From: Micavibrio sp. UBA6212 | GTDB lineage: Bacteria > Pseudomonadota > Alphaproteobacteria > Micavibrionales > Micavibrionaceae | Direction of reading: 5' to 3' | DNA: 62,499 nucleotides | Assembly: GCA_002421905.1 (NCBI GenBank) | Contig: DISK01000007.1 | Span: 89,829-152,327, forward strand | In this document: in pieces, positions 24,784 through 32,340 of the stretch | How the letters are laid out: every line of letters starts with the position of its first letter | How positions within the stretch are numbered: position 1 is the stretch's first letter | Program-made: the position numbers and the translations under genes | The notes under the pieces: model-generated | What the model was told of the DNA's origin: nothing | The model's input: only the letters and a program-made list of their open reading frames with translations | Database searches by the model: none

Positions 24784-25188
24784 TTACGCTTGCGATCCGG
24801 CAAATTCGCGGGCATTGAAATCGTCGATGACATTCTGGAATGTCTTGCGAATGTCGGCGTTTAGCGGTTCGAATTGCAGCGAAAAGGTTTCCGCCATTTT
24901 ACGAACGACTTTGGCACGGTGCTTGATATGGATCAGGTGATCGCGAAGATGAAATTTCATCTCAACATCCATTTCCTGACCAATGGCCATGGGACGTGAA
25001 TCGCCAAAGACTTTTACGCCTCCCGGACTCCAGTCCATAATCGGATGGGCCTTGCCATTGATAAAACCAATGCATTGGTCGCAAGAGCGACGCGGATGCA
25101 CACGACGGGACGAGAAGCCGTTATTGCCTCCGTCATCCAATGAATGGGACTTTTTAATTTTGAGTGCTGACATAATGGTCTGCAGCAT
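24784..25188 (-). CDS. PilZ-domain protein (c-di-GMP effector), inverted cargo gene
   Basis: A 134-aa protein with the two c-di-GMP-binding signatures of PilZ: R29VHPR33 (RxxxR) and D52WSPGG57 (D/NxSxxG), followed by the beta-barrel segments MDVEMKFHLRDHLIHIKHRAKVV. A start at 25308 is open, but the ATG at 25188 has AGGAGCCCAAGT before it and gives a normal single-domain length. It is on the minus strand between the scaffold and capsid genes, upstream of the lipoprotein gene in the same unit. Host PilZ proteins control motility and surface polysaccharide; a phage-borne copy could alter these in the lysogen. The role is inferred. Confidence 0.82.
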   Translation of the reverse strand: MLQTIMSALKIKKSHSLDDGGNNGFSSRRVHPRRSCDQCIGFINGKAHPIMDWSPGGVKVFGDSRPMAIGQEMDVEMKFHLRDHLIHIKHRAKVVRKMAETFSLQFEPLNADIRKTFQNVIDDFNAREFAGSQA

Positions 25189-25283
25189 ACTTGGGCTCCT
25201 GTGTTCGTCCAGTAAAATTTTATATTTATTAACAACACCAAGCACTATTAAAGAGTTACGTAATCTCCATTTACGTAACGACC

Positions 25284-25306
25284 GACCACCATTAATATAG
25301 GTGGTC
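25284..25306. promoter_or_regulatory. Inverted repeat GACCACC-N9-GGTGGTC
   Basis: Two perfect 7-base arms (284-290 and 300-306) around an A/T-rich nine-base spacer lie in the gap between the divergent PilZ and capsid genes. It could be an operator for the cargo unit; the A/T spacer could also be part of a promoter. Neither is proven. A second, A/T-rich hairpin (arms 25312-25318 and 25324-25330) follows. Confidence 0.35.
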
Positions 25307-25483
25307 ATTTCCGAAAAAACAAGTTTTTCGTTACGACAGGATGTCGCAATCCACCGTAATGAGCGCAGATAACAGGAGCTTTGTTGTTCCTGCCTGCATC
25401 CCGTTTGCCAAAATCAGGCCGATTTTCGAGAACCTGTCGCGGTGTTTCATAAAATTATTATGTATATATCAAGGAGATACTAT

Positions 25484-26314
25484 ATGAGTACCGAACTTCC
25501 ACAGGCGTTCGTCAAGCAGTTTGAACGCGAAGTCCATGAAGCCTATCAGCGTCAAGGATCAAAACTGCGCGGTGCAGTTCGCACCATTAATAATGTCAAA
25601 GGATCATCCGTTGTCTTCCAGAAAGTCGGAAAAGGCACGGCGTCAACCAAATCTACCCACGGGATGGTGCCGGTGATGAATTTGTCCCATTCGTCCATCG
25701 AGTGTGAATTGCAGGATTTTTATGCAGGGGACTGGGTTGATAAATTTGACGAGTTGAAAGTCAACCATGATGAACGACATGTGATTGCCAATGCCGGAGC
25801 TTATGCTTTGGGGCGCAAAACCGATGATCTGATTATTGCGGCCTTGGGTGGCGCGTCATCTTTGAGTGTTGCGGATAACAATACCGGTATGACCCGCGAC
25901 AAGGTTCTGGAAGCGTTCGAGCTTTTGGGGGAGTCCGATGTACCGGATGATGGTGGGCGGTTTGCCGTGATCGGATGGAAACAATGGTCTGAACTTTTGA
26001 AGATTCAGGAATTTTCCAGTAGCGAATTCATTGGCTCTGACGAGTTGCCATACAAGGGGACTCAGGCCAAGAAATGGTTGGGGACAACATGGATTCCGCA
26101 TTCCGGTCTGCCGATTGATGGCAATGATATCAGGTCTTGTTTCTGGTTCCACAAAACCGCGATTGGTCATGCATCGGGGTCTGATGTCCAGACCGATATT
26201 TCATGGCATGGTGACCGCGCCGCGCATTTTATCAACAATATGATGTCCCAAGGGGCCGCATTGGTTGATGAAGCTGGAGTAGTTGTCCTCAATTGTGACG
26301 AGACACCTGACTAA
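25484..26314 (+). CDS. Major capsid protein, podoviral
   Basis: A 276-aa protein with the character of a podoviral major capsid: it begins with a helical segment (FVKQFEREVHEAYQRQGSKL), then a beta-rich P-domain (SSIECELQDFYAGDWVDKFD) and an A-domain with KTDDLIIAALGG, WKQWSELLKIQEFSSSEFIG and FWFHKTAIGHASGSD. It is at the expected place after portal and scaffold. The ATG at 25484 follows AAGGAGATAC; an earlier ATG at 25442 is less likely. T7 gp10 is longer; this matches the shorter, uncharacterised capsids of alphaproteobacterial podoviral prophages. Confidence 0.82.
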   Translation: MSTELPQAFVKQFEREVHEAYQRQGSKLRGAVRTINNVKGSSVVFQKVGKGTASTKSTHGMVPVMNLSHSSIECELQDFYAGDWVDKFDELKVNHDERHVIANAGAYALGRKTDDLIIAALGGASSLSVADNNTGMTRDKVLEAFELLGESDVPDDGGRFAVIGWKQWSELLKIQEFSSSEFIGSDELPYKGTQAKKWLGTTWIPHSGLPIDGNDIRSCFWFHKTAIGHASGSDVQTDISWHGDRAAHFINNMMSQGAALVDEAGVVVLNCDETPD

Positions 26315-26320
26315 ATTAAT

Positions 26321-26432
26321 TCTTTGATCTTTGGACTGCAAAGGGTGTGATTTTGCGCTTCCGGTGCTCACGTACAAAAAAGTACGCTGCGCGCCGGTTC
26401 TCATATCACGCCCTTTTCGTCTCAAATCTCTG
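26321..26432. repeat. Particle-module repeat, copy A (~100 bp)
   Basis: A stretch containing TTTGGACTGCAAAG, TTTTGCGCTTCCGGTGCTCA, a CGTAC-N6-GTACG hairpin, CGCCGGTTCTCA and CTTTTCG-CTCAAA. The same blocks in the same order occur at 31840-31950. Within each copy, TGCGCTTCCGGTGCTCA and TGCGC-CCGGTTCTCA are imperfect direct repeats on either side of the hairpin. It lies between capsid and the next gene. A role in termination, RNA processing or recombination is possible. Confidence 0.65.
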
Positions 26433-26485
26433 CGAATTGTTTGTCGTTAAAATTAAAAATCATTCATTTATTAGGAGTATTTCAA

Positions 26486-26728
26486 ATGGCTTTTGAGAGC
26501 AAAGAGCTGAGCGTTCTCGCTTATGCGAATAATTTTACCTTGTGGCATTATACCACCACGGATTCTGCCGTGACTGGTGCAGGGTATTTCAACAATGCCG
26601 CATCCATGATGCGCGTCAATGATCTGGTGATCGCGAATATTGATACAGACGGCACGCCATCGACCGTGTTCTATGTGGTGACTGCCAATAGTGGTTCTGT
26701 TGTAACCATTGCAGCCTTTACCGCCTGA
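26486..26728 (+). CDS. Small structural protein after capsid, 80 aa
   Basis: A short protein beginning MAFESKELSVLAYANNF, Ser/Thr/Val-rich and probably all beta (GSVVTIAAFTA at the end). The ATG at 26486 is preceded by TAGGAG. Its position directly after the major capsid gene fits a head decoration protein or capsid-stabilising protein, which is inferred from position. It shares a frame layout with small genes often found between capsid and tail tube genes in these modules. Confidence 0.72.
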   Translation: MAFESKELSVLAYANNFTLWHYTTTDSAVTGAGYFNNAASMMRVNDLVIANIDTDGTPSTVFYVVTANSGSVVTIAAFTA

Positions 26729-26834
26729 CCCCCCGCCTTTGGTTGGCTGGTTCAGGTTGTCTTTGTATCAATCGGGAGTGGCCTGCACGTTGATGCAGGT
26801 CACTCTTTCTTTTATTCTTGAAGAGGTTTCTATT

Positions 26835-27404
26835 ATGGCTTTGTCTGATATTGGGTTATGTTCGCGCGCGTTGGTGCGGATCGGGGCTCACCCGATTTCT
26901 TCTTTTTCCGATGGGACGGCGGCGTCCGAGATTTCCGGTCTTTTATATGCACCGGTGCGTGATTATCTGTTGTCTTGCTATGCGTGGAGTTTTGCAACCG
27001 GACAGGTGGCGTTGACAAAATTGAGTGTTGATCCGGTGGCGGATTATTGCGCGGCGTTCCAGCTTCCCAATGATTTTTTGCGCGCCATTTCCGCCGGAGT
27101 GGGGGCGCGTGGGCGTGGTCTGTCCTATCGCATCATCGGCGATCAGTTGCATTGCAACTCTGATACGGTTTTGCTGACCTATATCTATCGTCCCGAGGAA
27201 GAAACTTTTCCGTCCTATTTCGATATGGCGATGATTGCACGATTGGCCTCCGAATTTTGTCTGCCGCTGACCGAAAATGTCTCGCGCAGTGAAGTTCTGG
27301 CCAAGCTTGCCGAACAGGAGTTTGCCCGCGCCCGCCAGATCGACGCCCAGCAGGATAGCCCCAATCGGCTTGAAAGCTTTTCATTGATTGACGCGAGGGA
27401 ATAA
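26835..27404 (+). CDS. Tail tubular protein A
   Basis: A 189-aa protein resembling T7 gp11, which forms the adaptor ring below the portal. Diagnostic segments are the N-terminal ALSDIGLCSRALVRIGAHPI, the central YAPVRDYLLSCYAWSFATGQ and the block FPSYFDMAMIARLASEFCLP. Length is typical (about 190-200). An ORF runs upstream to 26709, but the ATG at 26835 has AAGAGG ten bases ahead. The stop TAA shares its A with the ATG of tail tubular protein B, so the two are translationally coupled. Confidence 0.88.
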   Translation: MALSDIGLCSRALVRIGAHPISSFSDGTAASEISGLLYAPVRDYLLSCYAWSFATGQVALTKLSVDPVADYCAAFQLPNDFLRAISAGVGARGRGLSYRIIGDQLHCNSDTVLLTYIYRPEEETFPSYFDMAMIARLASEFCLPLTENVSRSEVLAKLAEQEFARARQIDAQQDSPNRLESFSLIDARE

Positions 27405-29305
27405 TGGTGAAAACATCCCAGATTAAAACAACATTTACAGCTGGTGAGGTGTCGCCAAGTCTGTTGGGGCGTGGGGATTTGCGCGCCTATGATAACGGGG
27501 CATTAAAGCTTAGAAATGTGTTTATCCAGCCGACTGGCGGGGTGAAACGCCGCTCTGGCCTGCGCTATCTAGACCAGATTTCAGGGCAAGGGCGCTTGAT
27601 TGCGTTCGAGTTTAATACCGAGCAAACCTATCTGCTGGTTGTTACTGATTTGCAAATGGCCGTTTATGCGAATGGTGTCTTGCAGACGACGCTTGTGGCC
27701 CCATGGGCCGAGGCAGATATTCCTGATCTGTCCTGGACGCAAAGTGCTGATACGTTGTTGCTAGTTCATGGGGATTATCGCCCCAAGAAATTGACGCGCA
27801 GTGCGGGCGGGGTGTGGTCGATCATTGACTGGGAATTTTATAGCAGTGATGAGGGCAGGATTTATCAGCCCATGTATAAATTTTCCGGTGCGAGTGTGAC
27901 CGTAACCCCCAGTGGCACCAGTGGAGCTGTGACTTTGACCGCGTCCGCTTCTGTTTTTGAAGACGATCATAACGGGACAAGGTTGCGGGTGGGGGATAGG
28001 GAAGTTCTGATAACAAGCGTTGATTCCCCAACAGTTGTCAGTGTCACGACGATTGAGGATTTGCTGTCCACTGCGGCGACGGTGGATTGGGAAGAACAAT
28101 CATTCTCTCCCGTTCGGGGATATCCGCAAACAGTTGTCTTTCATCAGGACAGGCTGGTGATTGGCGGATCCCGCGATTTGCCCAACCGTTTATGGATGTC
28201 GCAATCGGGAGATTTGTTCAATTTCGATCTGGGAACCGGACTGGATGCCGAGGCGGTTGAGTTCGGGATTTTCTCGGATCAGGTCAATGCCATTTGCGGC
28301 GTTTTTTCCGGTCGTCACTTGCAGGTGTTTACCAGTGGAGCAGAATGGATGGTGACGGGGGATCCGTTGACGCCGTCCACTGTGCAGATCAAGCGTCAGA
28401 CACGGGTCGGGTCAATGGTTGACCGTTATATCGCTCCGATTGATGTCGATGGGGCAACTCTGTTTGTGGCGCGAAATGGTCAGGAATTGCGCGAATTTGT
28501 TTATACGGATGTCGAGGCGGCGTATCAGTCCACTGATCTTGCGCTTTTATCCCATCATATTATCAAGACTCCGATTGATCAGGATTACGACCAGCGCCGA
28601 CGGTTATTGTTTTTGATCCGCGCCGATGGAAAATTTGCCACGCTGACCGTGTATCGTGCGGAATCTGTTGCGGCGTGGACACTTCATGAAACAAATGGGC
28701 AGGCGTTATCGGTATCGGTGGCCGGTGATGAGGTTTATTTCATGATGAAACGCGGCGATGGTTATTTTCTCGAAATGATTGATGATGATCTGGTTCTTGA
28801 TTCCGCTTTGACCGGAGATGTTGAGACCCCGACAAATATATGGGGCGGGTTGGAGCATCTGGAGGGGCAGACCGTGTCTGTTGTGGCAGACGGACGTGTG
28901 CTGGCGGACGAGGTTGTGACAAGTGGTTCTATCACGCTTGAAAATAATTTTTCCGCTGTGCAGGTTGGATTGCCGTTTACCCATGTGATCGAGCCTTTGC
29001 CGCCGGGAAATACTGGTGCTGTTGGAACGGCGCGGGCTGTCCGGTTGATCGAGGCAACTTTTCGTGTGGAGGAGACTTCGGCGTTACAGGTTGATATCGG
29101 ACGCGGATTGAGAGATATCACGCTGCGTCAATTGGGCGAAGAAGATATTCTTGATGCTCCGTTGCCGCTGGTTTCAGGCGATATTCGGGTGCAGGCGTTT
29201 GGGTGGAGCCATGATCCGTCACGGCCCTTATGGCGGATCGAACAGAGTGTACCTGTGCCATTTTCGTTGCTTGCAGTTCATATCACGGTCATGGCGAATA
29301 GTTAG
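27404..29305 (+). CDS. Tail tubular protein B (nozzle)
   Basis: A 633-aa, beta-rich protein matching the place and features of the T7 gp12 nozzle. The start SQIKTTFTAGEVSPSLLGRG followed by DLRAYDNGALKLRNVFIQPTGGVKRRSG is characteristic of a family found in podoviruses and in many prophages; ERFNLRN-like and VFHQDRLVIGGSRDLPNRLWMSQSGDL follow near 245. It starts on the stop codon of tail tubular protein A. The protein forms the narrow tail end that opens for DNA ejection. Confidence 0.88.
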   Translation: MVKTSQIKTTFTAGEVSPSLLGRGDLRAYDNGALKLRNVFIQPTGGVKRRSGLRYLDQISGQGRLIAFEFNTEQTYLLVVTDLQMAVYANGVLQTTLVAPWAEADIPDLSWTQSADTLLLVHGDYRPKKLTRSAGGVWSIIDWEFYSSDEGRIYQPMYKFSGASVTVTPSGTSGAVTLTASASVFEDDHNGTRLRVGDREVLITSVDSPTVVSVTTIEDLLSTAATVDWEEQSFSPVRGYPQTVVFHQDRLVIGGSRDLPNRLWMSQSGDLFNFDLGTGLDAEAVEFGIFSDQVNAICGVFSGRHLQVFTSGAEWMVTGDPLTPSTVQIKRQTRVGSMVDRYIAPIDVDGATLFVARNGQELREFVYTDVEAAYQSTDLALLSHHIIKTPIDQDYDQRRRLLFLIRADGKFATLTVYRAESVAAWTLHETNGQALSVSVAGDEVYFMMKRGDGYFLEMIDDDLVLDSALTGDVETPTNIWGGLEHLEGQTVSVVADGRVLADEVVTSGSITLENNFSAVQVGLPFTHVIEPLPPGNTGAVGTARAVRLIEATFRVEETSALQVDIGRGLRDITLRQLGEEDILDAPLPLVSGDIRVQAFGWSHDPSRPLWRIEQSVPVPFSLLAVHITVMANS

Positions 29306-29328
29306 AGTTCAAAAGGAGAAGTTTGAAA

Positions 29329-29793
29329 ATGGGAAGTTTATCATCGGTGGTGGCGCCTTTGGCGCAGGTTGGATCGGCAATCGGGAGTGTTGCCAGTTTC
29401 GCGCAACCTTTTATGTCGGCATCGCATAAGGGGTCAGAGTCTGATCTGGATTTGCAGCATTATCAACAAAATATTGAGCTGCAAAAAAAGCAGAATCTGC
29501 TCGGGTTACAGCAAGCCGAAACAGAGCGCCGGAACAAGTTGAAAAAGATGGTGTCTTCGCAACGTGCTGAATATGGCGGGAGTGGGGTTGGTTCCGGAGC
29601 GGGGTCGGGTGAAGCGGTTCTGCAAGGGTTGGTCGAGGAGTCTGACATTCAACGGCAGAATAACGAGAATGATACATCTTTGGCCAATGAAACGCTGGAT
29701 CAGAAACTGGCTCAGCAACGCCAGTTAAACTTATTGCAAAAACAACAGCTCAAGCAAAAGACCTTGTTGTCATCCTTGAGCGATCTTTTTTAA
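29329..29793 (+). CDS. Small internal-virion-like protein, 154 aa
   Basis: A protein with a Ser/Ala/Gly-rich hydrophobic start (SSVVAPLAQVGSAIGSVASF) and a long Gln/Lys-rich, coiled-coil-prone body (YQQNIELQKKQNLLGLQQAE) broken by a glycine stretch, GGSGVGSGAGSG. This fits the small internal virion proteins that follow the tail tube genes in T7-like phages (gp14-like). I start at the ATG at 29329; AAAGGAG lies upstream. The large T7-type gp15 and gp16 core proteins are absent here. Confidence 0.65.
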   Translation: MGSLSSVVAPLAQVGSAIGSVASFAQPFMSASHKGSESDLDLQHYQQNIELQKKQNLLGLQQAETERRNKLKKMVSSQRAEYGGSGVGSGAGSGEAVLQGLVEESDIQRQNNENDTSLANETLDQKLAQQRQLNLLQKQQLKQKTLLSSLSDLF

Positions 29794-29818
29794 TCCTATT
29801 ATTTTTTGGAGAGTTTTG

Positions 29819-31837
29819 ATGACCGAGCATATTAAAATGCCGGATGTGGTTCCTATTATCCGCTATCTGGCCGATGGCGTGCGGGTAAATTTCGAGTACT
29901 CGTTTCCGGTTTTTGCCAGCGAAGATTTGAAAATTTATTTCGATGGGGCTGCGCAGATTTCCGGATTTACCATCTACGGTGCGGGCGAGAGTGCGGGGGG
30001 TTCTGTGACATTTGATATGGCTCCTGCCAATGGGGTGGTTGTGACACTCGAGCGGCGTATGGTGTTCGAGCGTCTTAGCGATTTTGTTGAAGGTGGTGAT
30101 TTTTCAGCCGCCGCCATTAATACCGAACTGGATTTTCTGGTAGGCGGATTGCAACAAATCTCGCGCGATCAGAGTCCGATGCTGCGTTATGATACTGGTG
30201 AGTCCCCGTCATCGACTGTTTTGCCTGCGCGCAATATTCGCGCTGGCAAGGCTTTGGGTTTTGATGGTAATGGTGATCCGGTGGCGGTTTCTCTTGCGGG
30301 CAGCATGGCCGCACCTGATTTTACAGCCGTTGGAACGGGCAGTGTCACCCGCACATCTCATGACAAATTTTCCGATTTCGTATCGGTTAAAGATTTTGGT
30401 GCCGTAGGCGACGGATTGAGTGATGACACGATCGCTTTTCAACAGGCCTTATCAGCGCATGATTTTGTTTTTGTTCCAAGCGGTCATTATATCGTGAGTG
30501 GTACAATCGAGATATCATCGGGCAAGGTTTTAACGGGCGCCGGAGATTCTGCGCTGATCGAAACATCTTTATCCATTCCCCTGATCCGGATTAGCGGAAG
30601 TTATGCCAGACTTGCTTTGCTGAAATTATTCGGAGGTGATATTGGCATTCAATTTCTGGCGGCAGATACGCCGTGCGTTCAGAATGCCGTGACCGATGTT
30701 TCAGTATGGCAGGCGCAGACCGGTATTGTGCTGGATGGCGGCAGTGACGGGTCAAAGCCGACTTATTGGAACAATTTTACGCGCGTCCTCGTGGCACAAC
30801 CTTTCGTTCATGGAATTCATCTGATGCGTTCAGGTGCGGGGGATACGCCCAATGCCAACAGGTTTTCACAATGCCGTGTGTATTCTTTGGGCGCCACGAC
30901 ATCAGGGTCGGGCGTTTATATCGAAGAAGGGTCATTTAATAACAGCTTTACCGATCTGGAAGTGAATGTGAATGGCACAGCGCAGGCTTGTGTGCGGTGT
31001 GGCGCGGGGTCAAACAAATCCTTGTTTGTGAATCTTTATACCGAGAGTTTCAATTCGGTGCCCAATGTGCGGCTGGATGCCGGATCAATTGAAACGGCAA
31101 TTTATAATTTGCTATCGGCCAGTGATGGCGCGGCGATCTGGGATTTATCAGGTGGGCAATATTCGGCATTTAACGCTGGATATCCTTATAAAAACAGGTT
31201 GCAAAGAACAATTTGTACTGATCTGACCGCAACTTTGCAGCGCTTTGATACCGAATATATTGACGCGAGCGGGGCGGTGACATTGGATTTATCGCATACT
31301 GTCCATCTCGTCTCTAGCTATGGTGGGGCGTTGGATGTAGCACTTCCGAATGCGTCTGGTGCGGCGGGAGCCATGATCGTGGTCAAGAAAATCGACACGT
31401 CAAAAAATATCATTACCGTGACGGAGTCAGGTGGAGACGGGCCAGACCGGAAATCTTATTATCTGGGCGGGCAATATGATTTTGTGACCATGATGTCCAA
31501 TGGTGCGGAATGGTTTGTTATCTCAACCAACCGTGCGCCGGGCAATACGCGTTATTATGACGGTTCAGGCACCTATGACATTGATATGGCTGTCGATGTG
31601 TATTTGCTGTCCTCTTATGGAGGGGCATTGACTGCAAGATTGCCGCCAGCCGATGCCGCAGAGGCTGCAGGCCGAAAGGTGACCATCAAAAAAACCGATG
31701 TGTCCGGAAATGCCGTGAATATTACCGAGAATGGCGGGTCAGGGCCGGATCAATATACGCAAAGCCTGACCGCGCAGAATCAAGCGATTACCATCGTTTC
31801 AGATGGTGGGCAATGGTACATCGTCTCGAGGTTCTAG
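29819..31837 (+). CDS. Tailspike with pectate-lyase-type beta-helix
   Basis: A 672-aa receptor-binding protein. Residues about 1-125 resemble the T7-type tail fibre N-terminal adaptor (IRYLADGVRVNFEYSFPVFA and LERRMVFERLSDF). From about 186 a right-handed beta-helix begins with VSVKDFGAVGDGLSDDTIAF, the standard opening of pectate-lyase-3 tailspikes, which often degrade surface polysaccharide. Two related modules of about 90 residues each end the protein, both with LSSYGGAL and ENGGSGPD-like blocks. It starts at the ATG at 29819, right after a GGAGAG site. The polysaccharide target is unknown. Confidence 0.88.
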   Translation: MTEHIKMPDVVPIIRYLADGVRVNFEYSFPVFASEDLKIYFDGAAQISGFTIYGAGESAGGSVTFDMAPANGVVVTLERRMVFERLSDFVEGGDFSAAAINTELDFLVGGLQQISRDQSPMLRYDTGESPSSTVLPARNIRAGKALGFDGNGDPVAVSLAGSMAAPDFTAVGTGSVTRTSHDKFSDFVSVKDFGAVGDGLSDDTIAFQQALSAHDFVFVPSGHYIVSGTIEISSGKVLTGAGDSALIETSLSIPLIRISGSYARLALLKLFGGDIGIQFLAADTPCVQNAVTDVSVWQAQTGIVLDGGSDGSKPTYWNNFTRVLVAQPFVHGIHLMRSGAGDTPNANRFSQCRVYSLGATTSGSGVYIEEGSFNNSFTDLEVNVNGTAQACVRCGAGSNKSLFVNLYTESFNSVPNVRLDAGSIETAIYNLLSASDGAAIWDLSGGQYSAFNAGYPYKNRLQRTICTDLTATLQRFDTEYIDASGAVTLDLSHTVHLVSSYGGALDVALPNASGAAGAMIVVKKIDTSKNIITVTESGGDGPDRKSYYLGGQYDFVTMMSNGAEWFVISTNRAPGNTRYYDGSGTYDIDMAVDVYLLSSYGGALTARLPPADAAEAAGRKVTIKKTDVSGNAVNITENGGSGPDQYTQSLTAQNQAITIVSDGGQWYIVSRF

Positions 31838-31854
31838 TCTTTTGGCCTGCAAAG
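31836..31854. repeat. 19-bp direct repeat, left copy
   Basis: AGTCTTTTGGCCTGCAAAG at 31836-31854 is repeated exactly at 31957-31975. The two bracket repeat copy B. This looks like the duplication of an end of that element rather than a CRISPR or attachment site, since there are only two copies. Confidence 0.7.
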
Positions 31855-31950
31855 TTCACGCCTTTGCGCTTCCGGTGCTCACGTACCTTTAAGTACGTTG
31901 CGCTCCGGTTCTCAAGACATAAGCTTTTCGGCTCAAAATCCGTCGAACCT
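31840..31950. repeat. Particle-module repeat, copy B
   Basis: The partner of the element at 26321-26432. Shared blocks in order are TTTGGCCTGCAAAG, TTTGCGCTTCCGGTGCTCA, a CGTAC-N6-GTACG hairpin, TGCGCTCCGGTTCTCA, and CTTTTCGGCTCAAAATC. It fills the gap between the tailspike gene and the next gene. Confidence 0.65.
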
Positions 31951-31956
31951 TATTAA

Positions 31957-31975
31957 AGTCTTTTGGCCTGCAAAG
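31957..31975. repeat. 19-bp direct repeat, right copy
   Basis: Exact second copy of the sequence at 31836-31854, 121 bases downstream. Confidence 0.7.
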
Positions 31976-32014
31976 ATCATTCATTTTCTGTGGGAAAAGT
32001 TAAGGAGAATATTT

Positions 32015-32317
32015 TTGACAAAAATTTCAATAGAAGAAAATACACGGGCGCAATTGGCCGAATTCCTGCCAAGGGCTTTGGAAAAAGCTTTGAATTCTTA
32101 CCACCGGCATATGAATAAGGATGTGGAGAGTCAAGGTTTTTGTTTTTCCACTTTTCACAAGGATGCCAAGGTCGCCATTTCCCATGTCGAGTTGCTGATT
32201 AAACTGGCTAAGTGGGTGGATCAGGTTGGGGAGGAGGCAAGCCTGCCGCTGATCTCAGCAGATATTCTGGCTTTGGCAGAGAATGATATTGCGGCATTTC
32301 GTGAGCAGCAAGAATAG
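32015..32317 (+). CDS. Phage protein before terminase, candidate small terminase
   Basis: A 100-aa helical protein. I start at the TTG at 32015, which follows TTAAGGAGAAT; the longer open frame from 31898 runs through the repeat element and is unlikely. The sequence (ARQLAEFLPRALEKAL-like, HVELLIKLAKWVDQVGEEAS) is charged and helical. Its position directly upstream of the large terminase and its length match T7 gp18, the small terminase, but I see no defining motif. It is described here as a candidate only. Confidence 0.55.
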   Translation: MTKISIEENTRAQLAEFLPRALEKALNSYHRHMNKDVESQGFCFSTFHKDAKVAISHVELLIKLAKWVDQVGEEASLPLISADILALAENDIAAFREQQE

Positions 32318-32340
32318 AATTTTTTTATTGGGGGTTGATA

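Noticed and set aside
31836..31975. 19-bp direct repeat as a CRISPR unit or phage attachment site
   Set aside because: Only two copies, inside the structural operon, bracketing a repeat element; no integrase or further copies.
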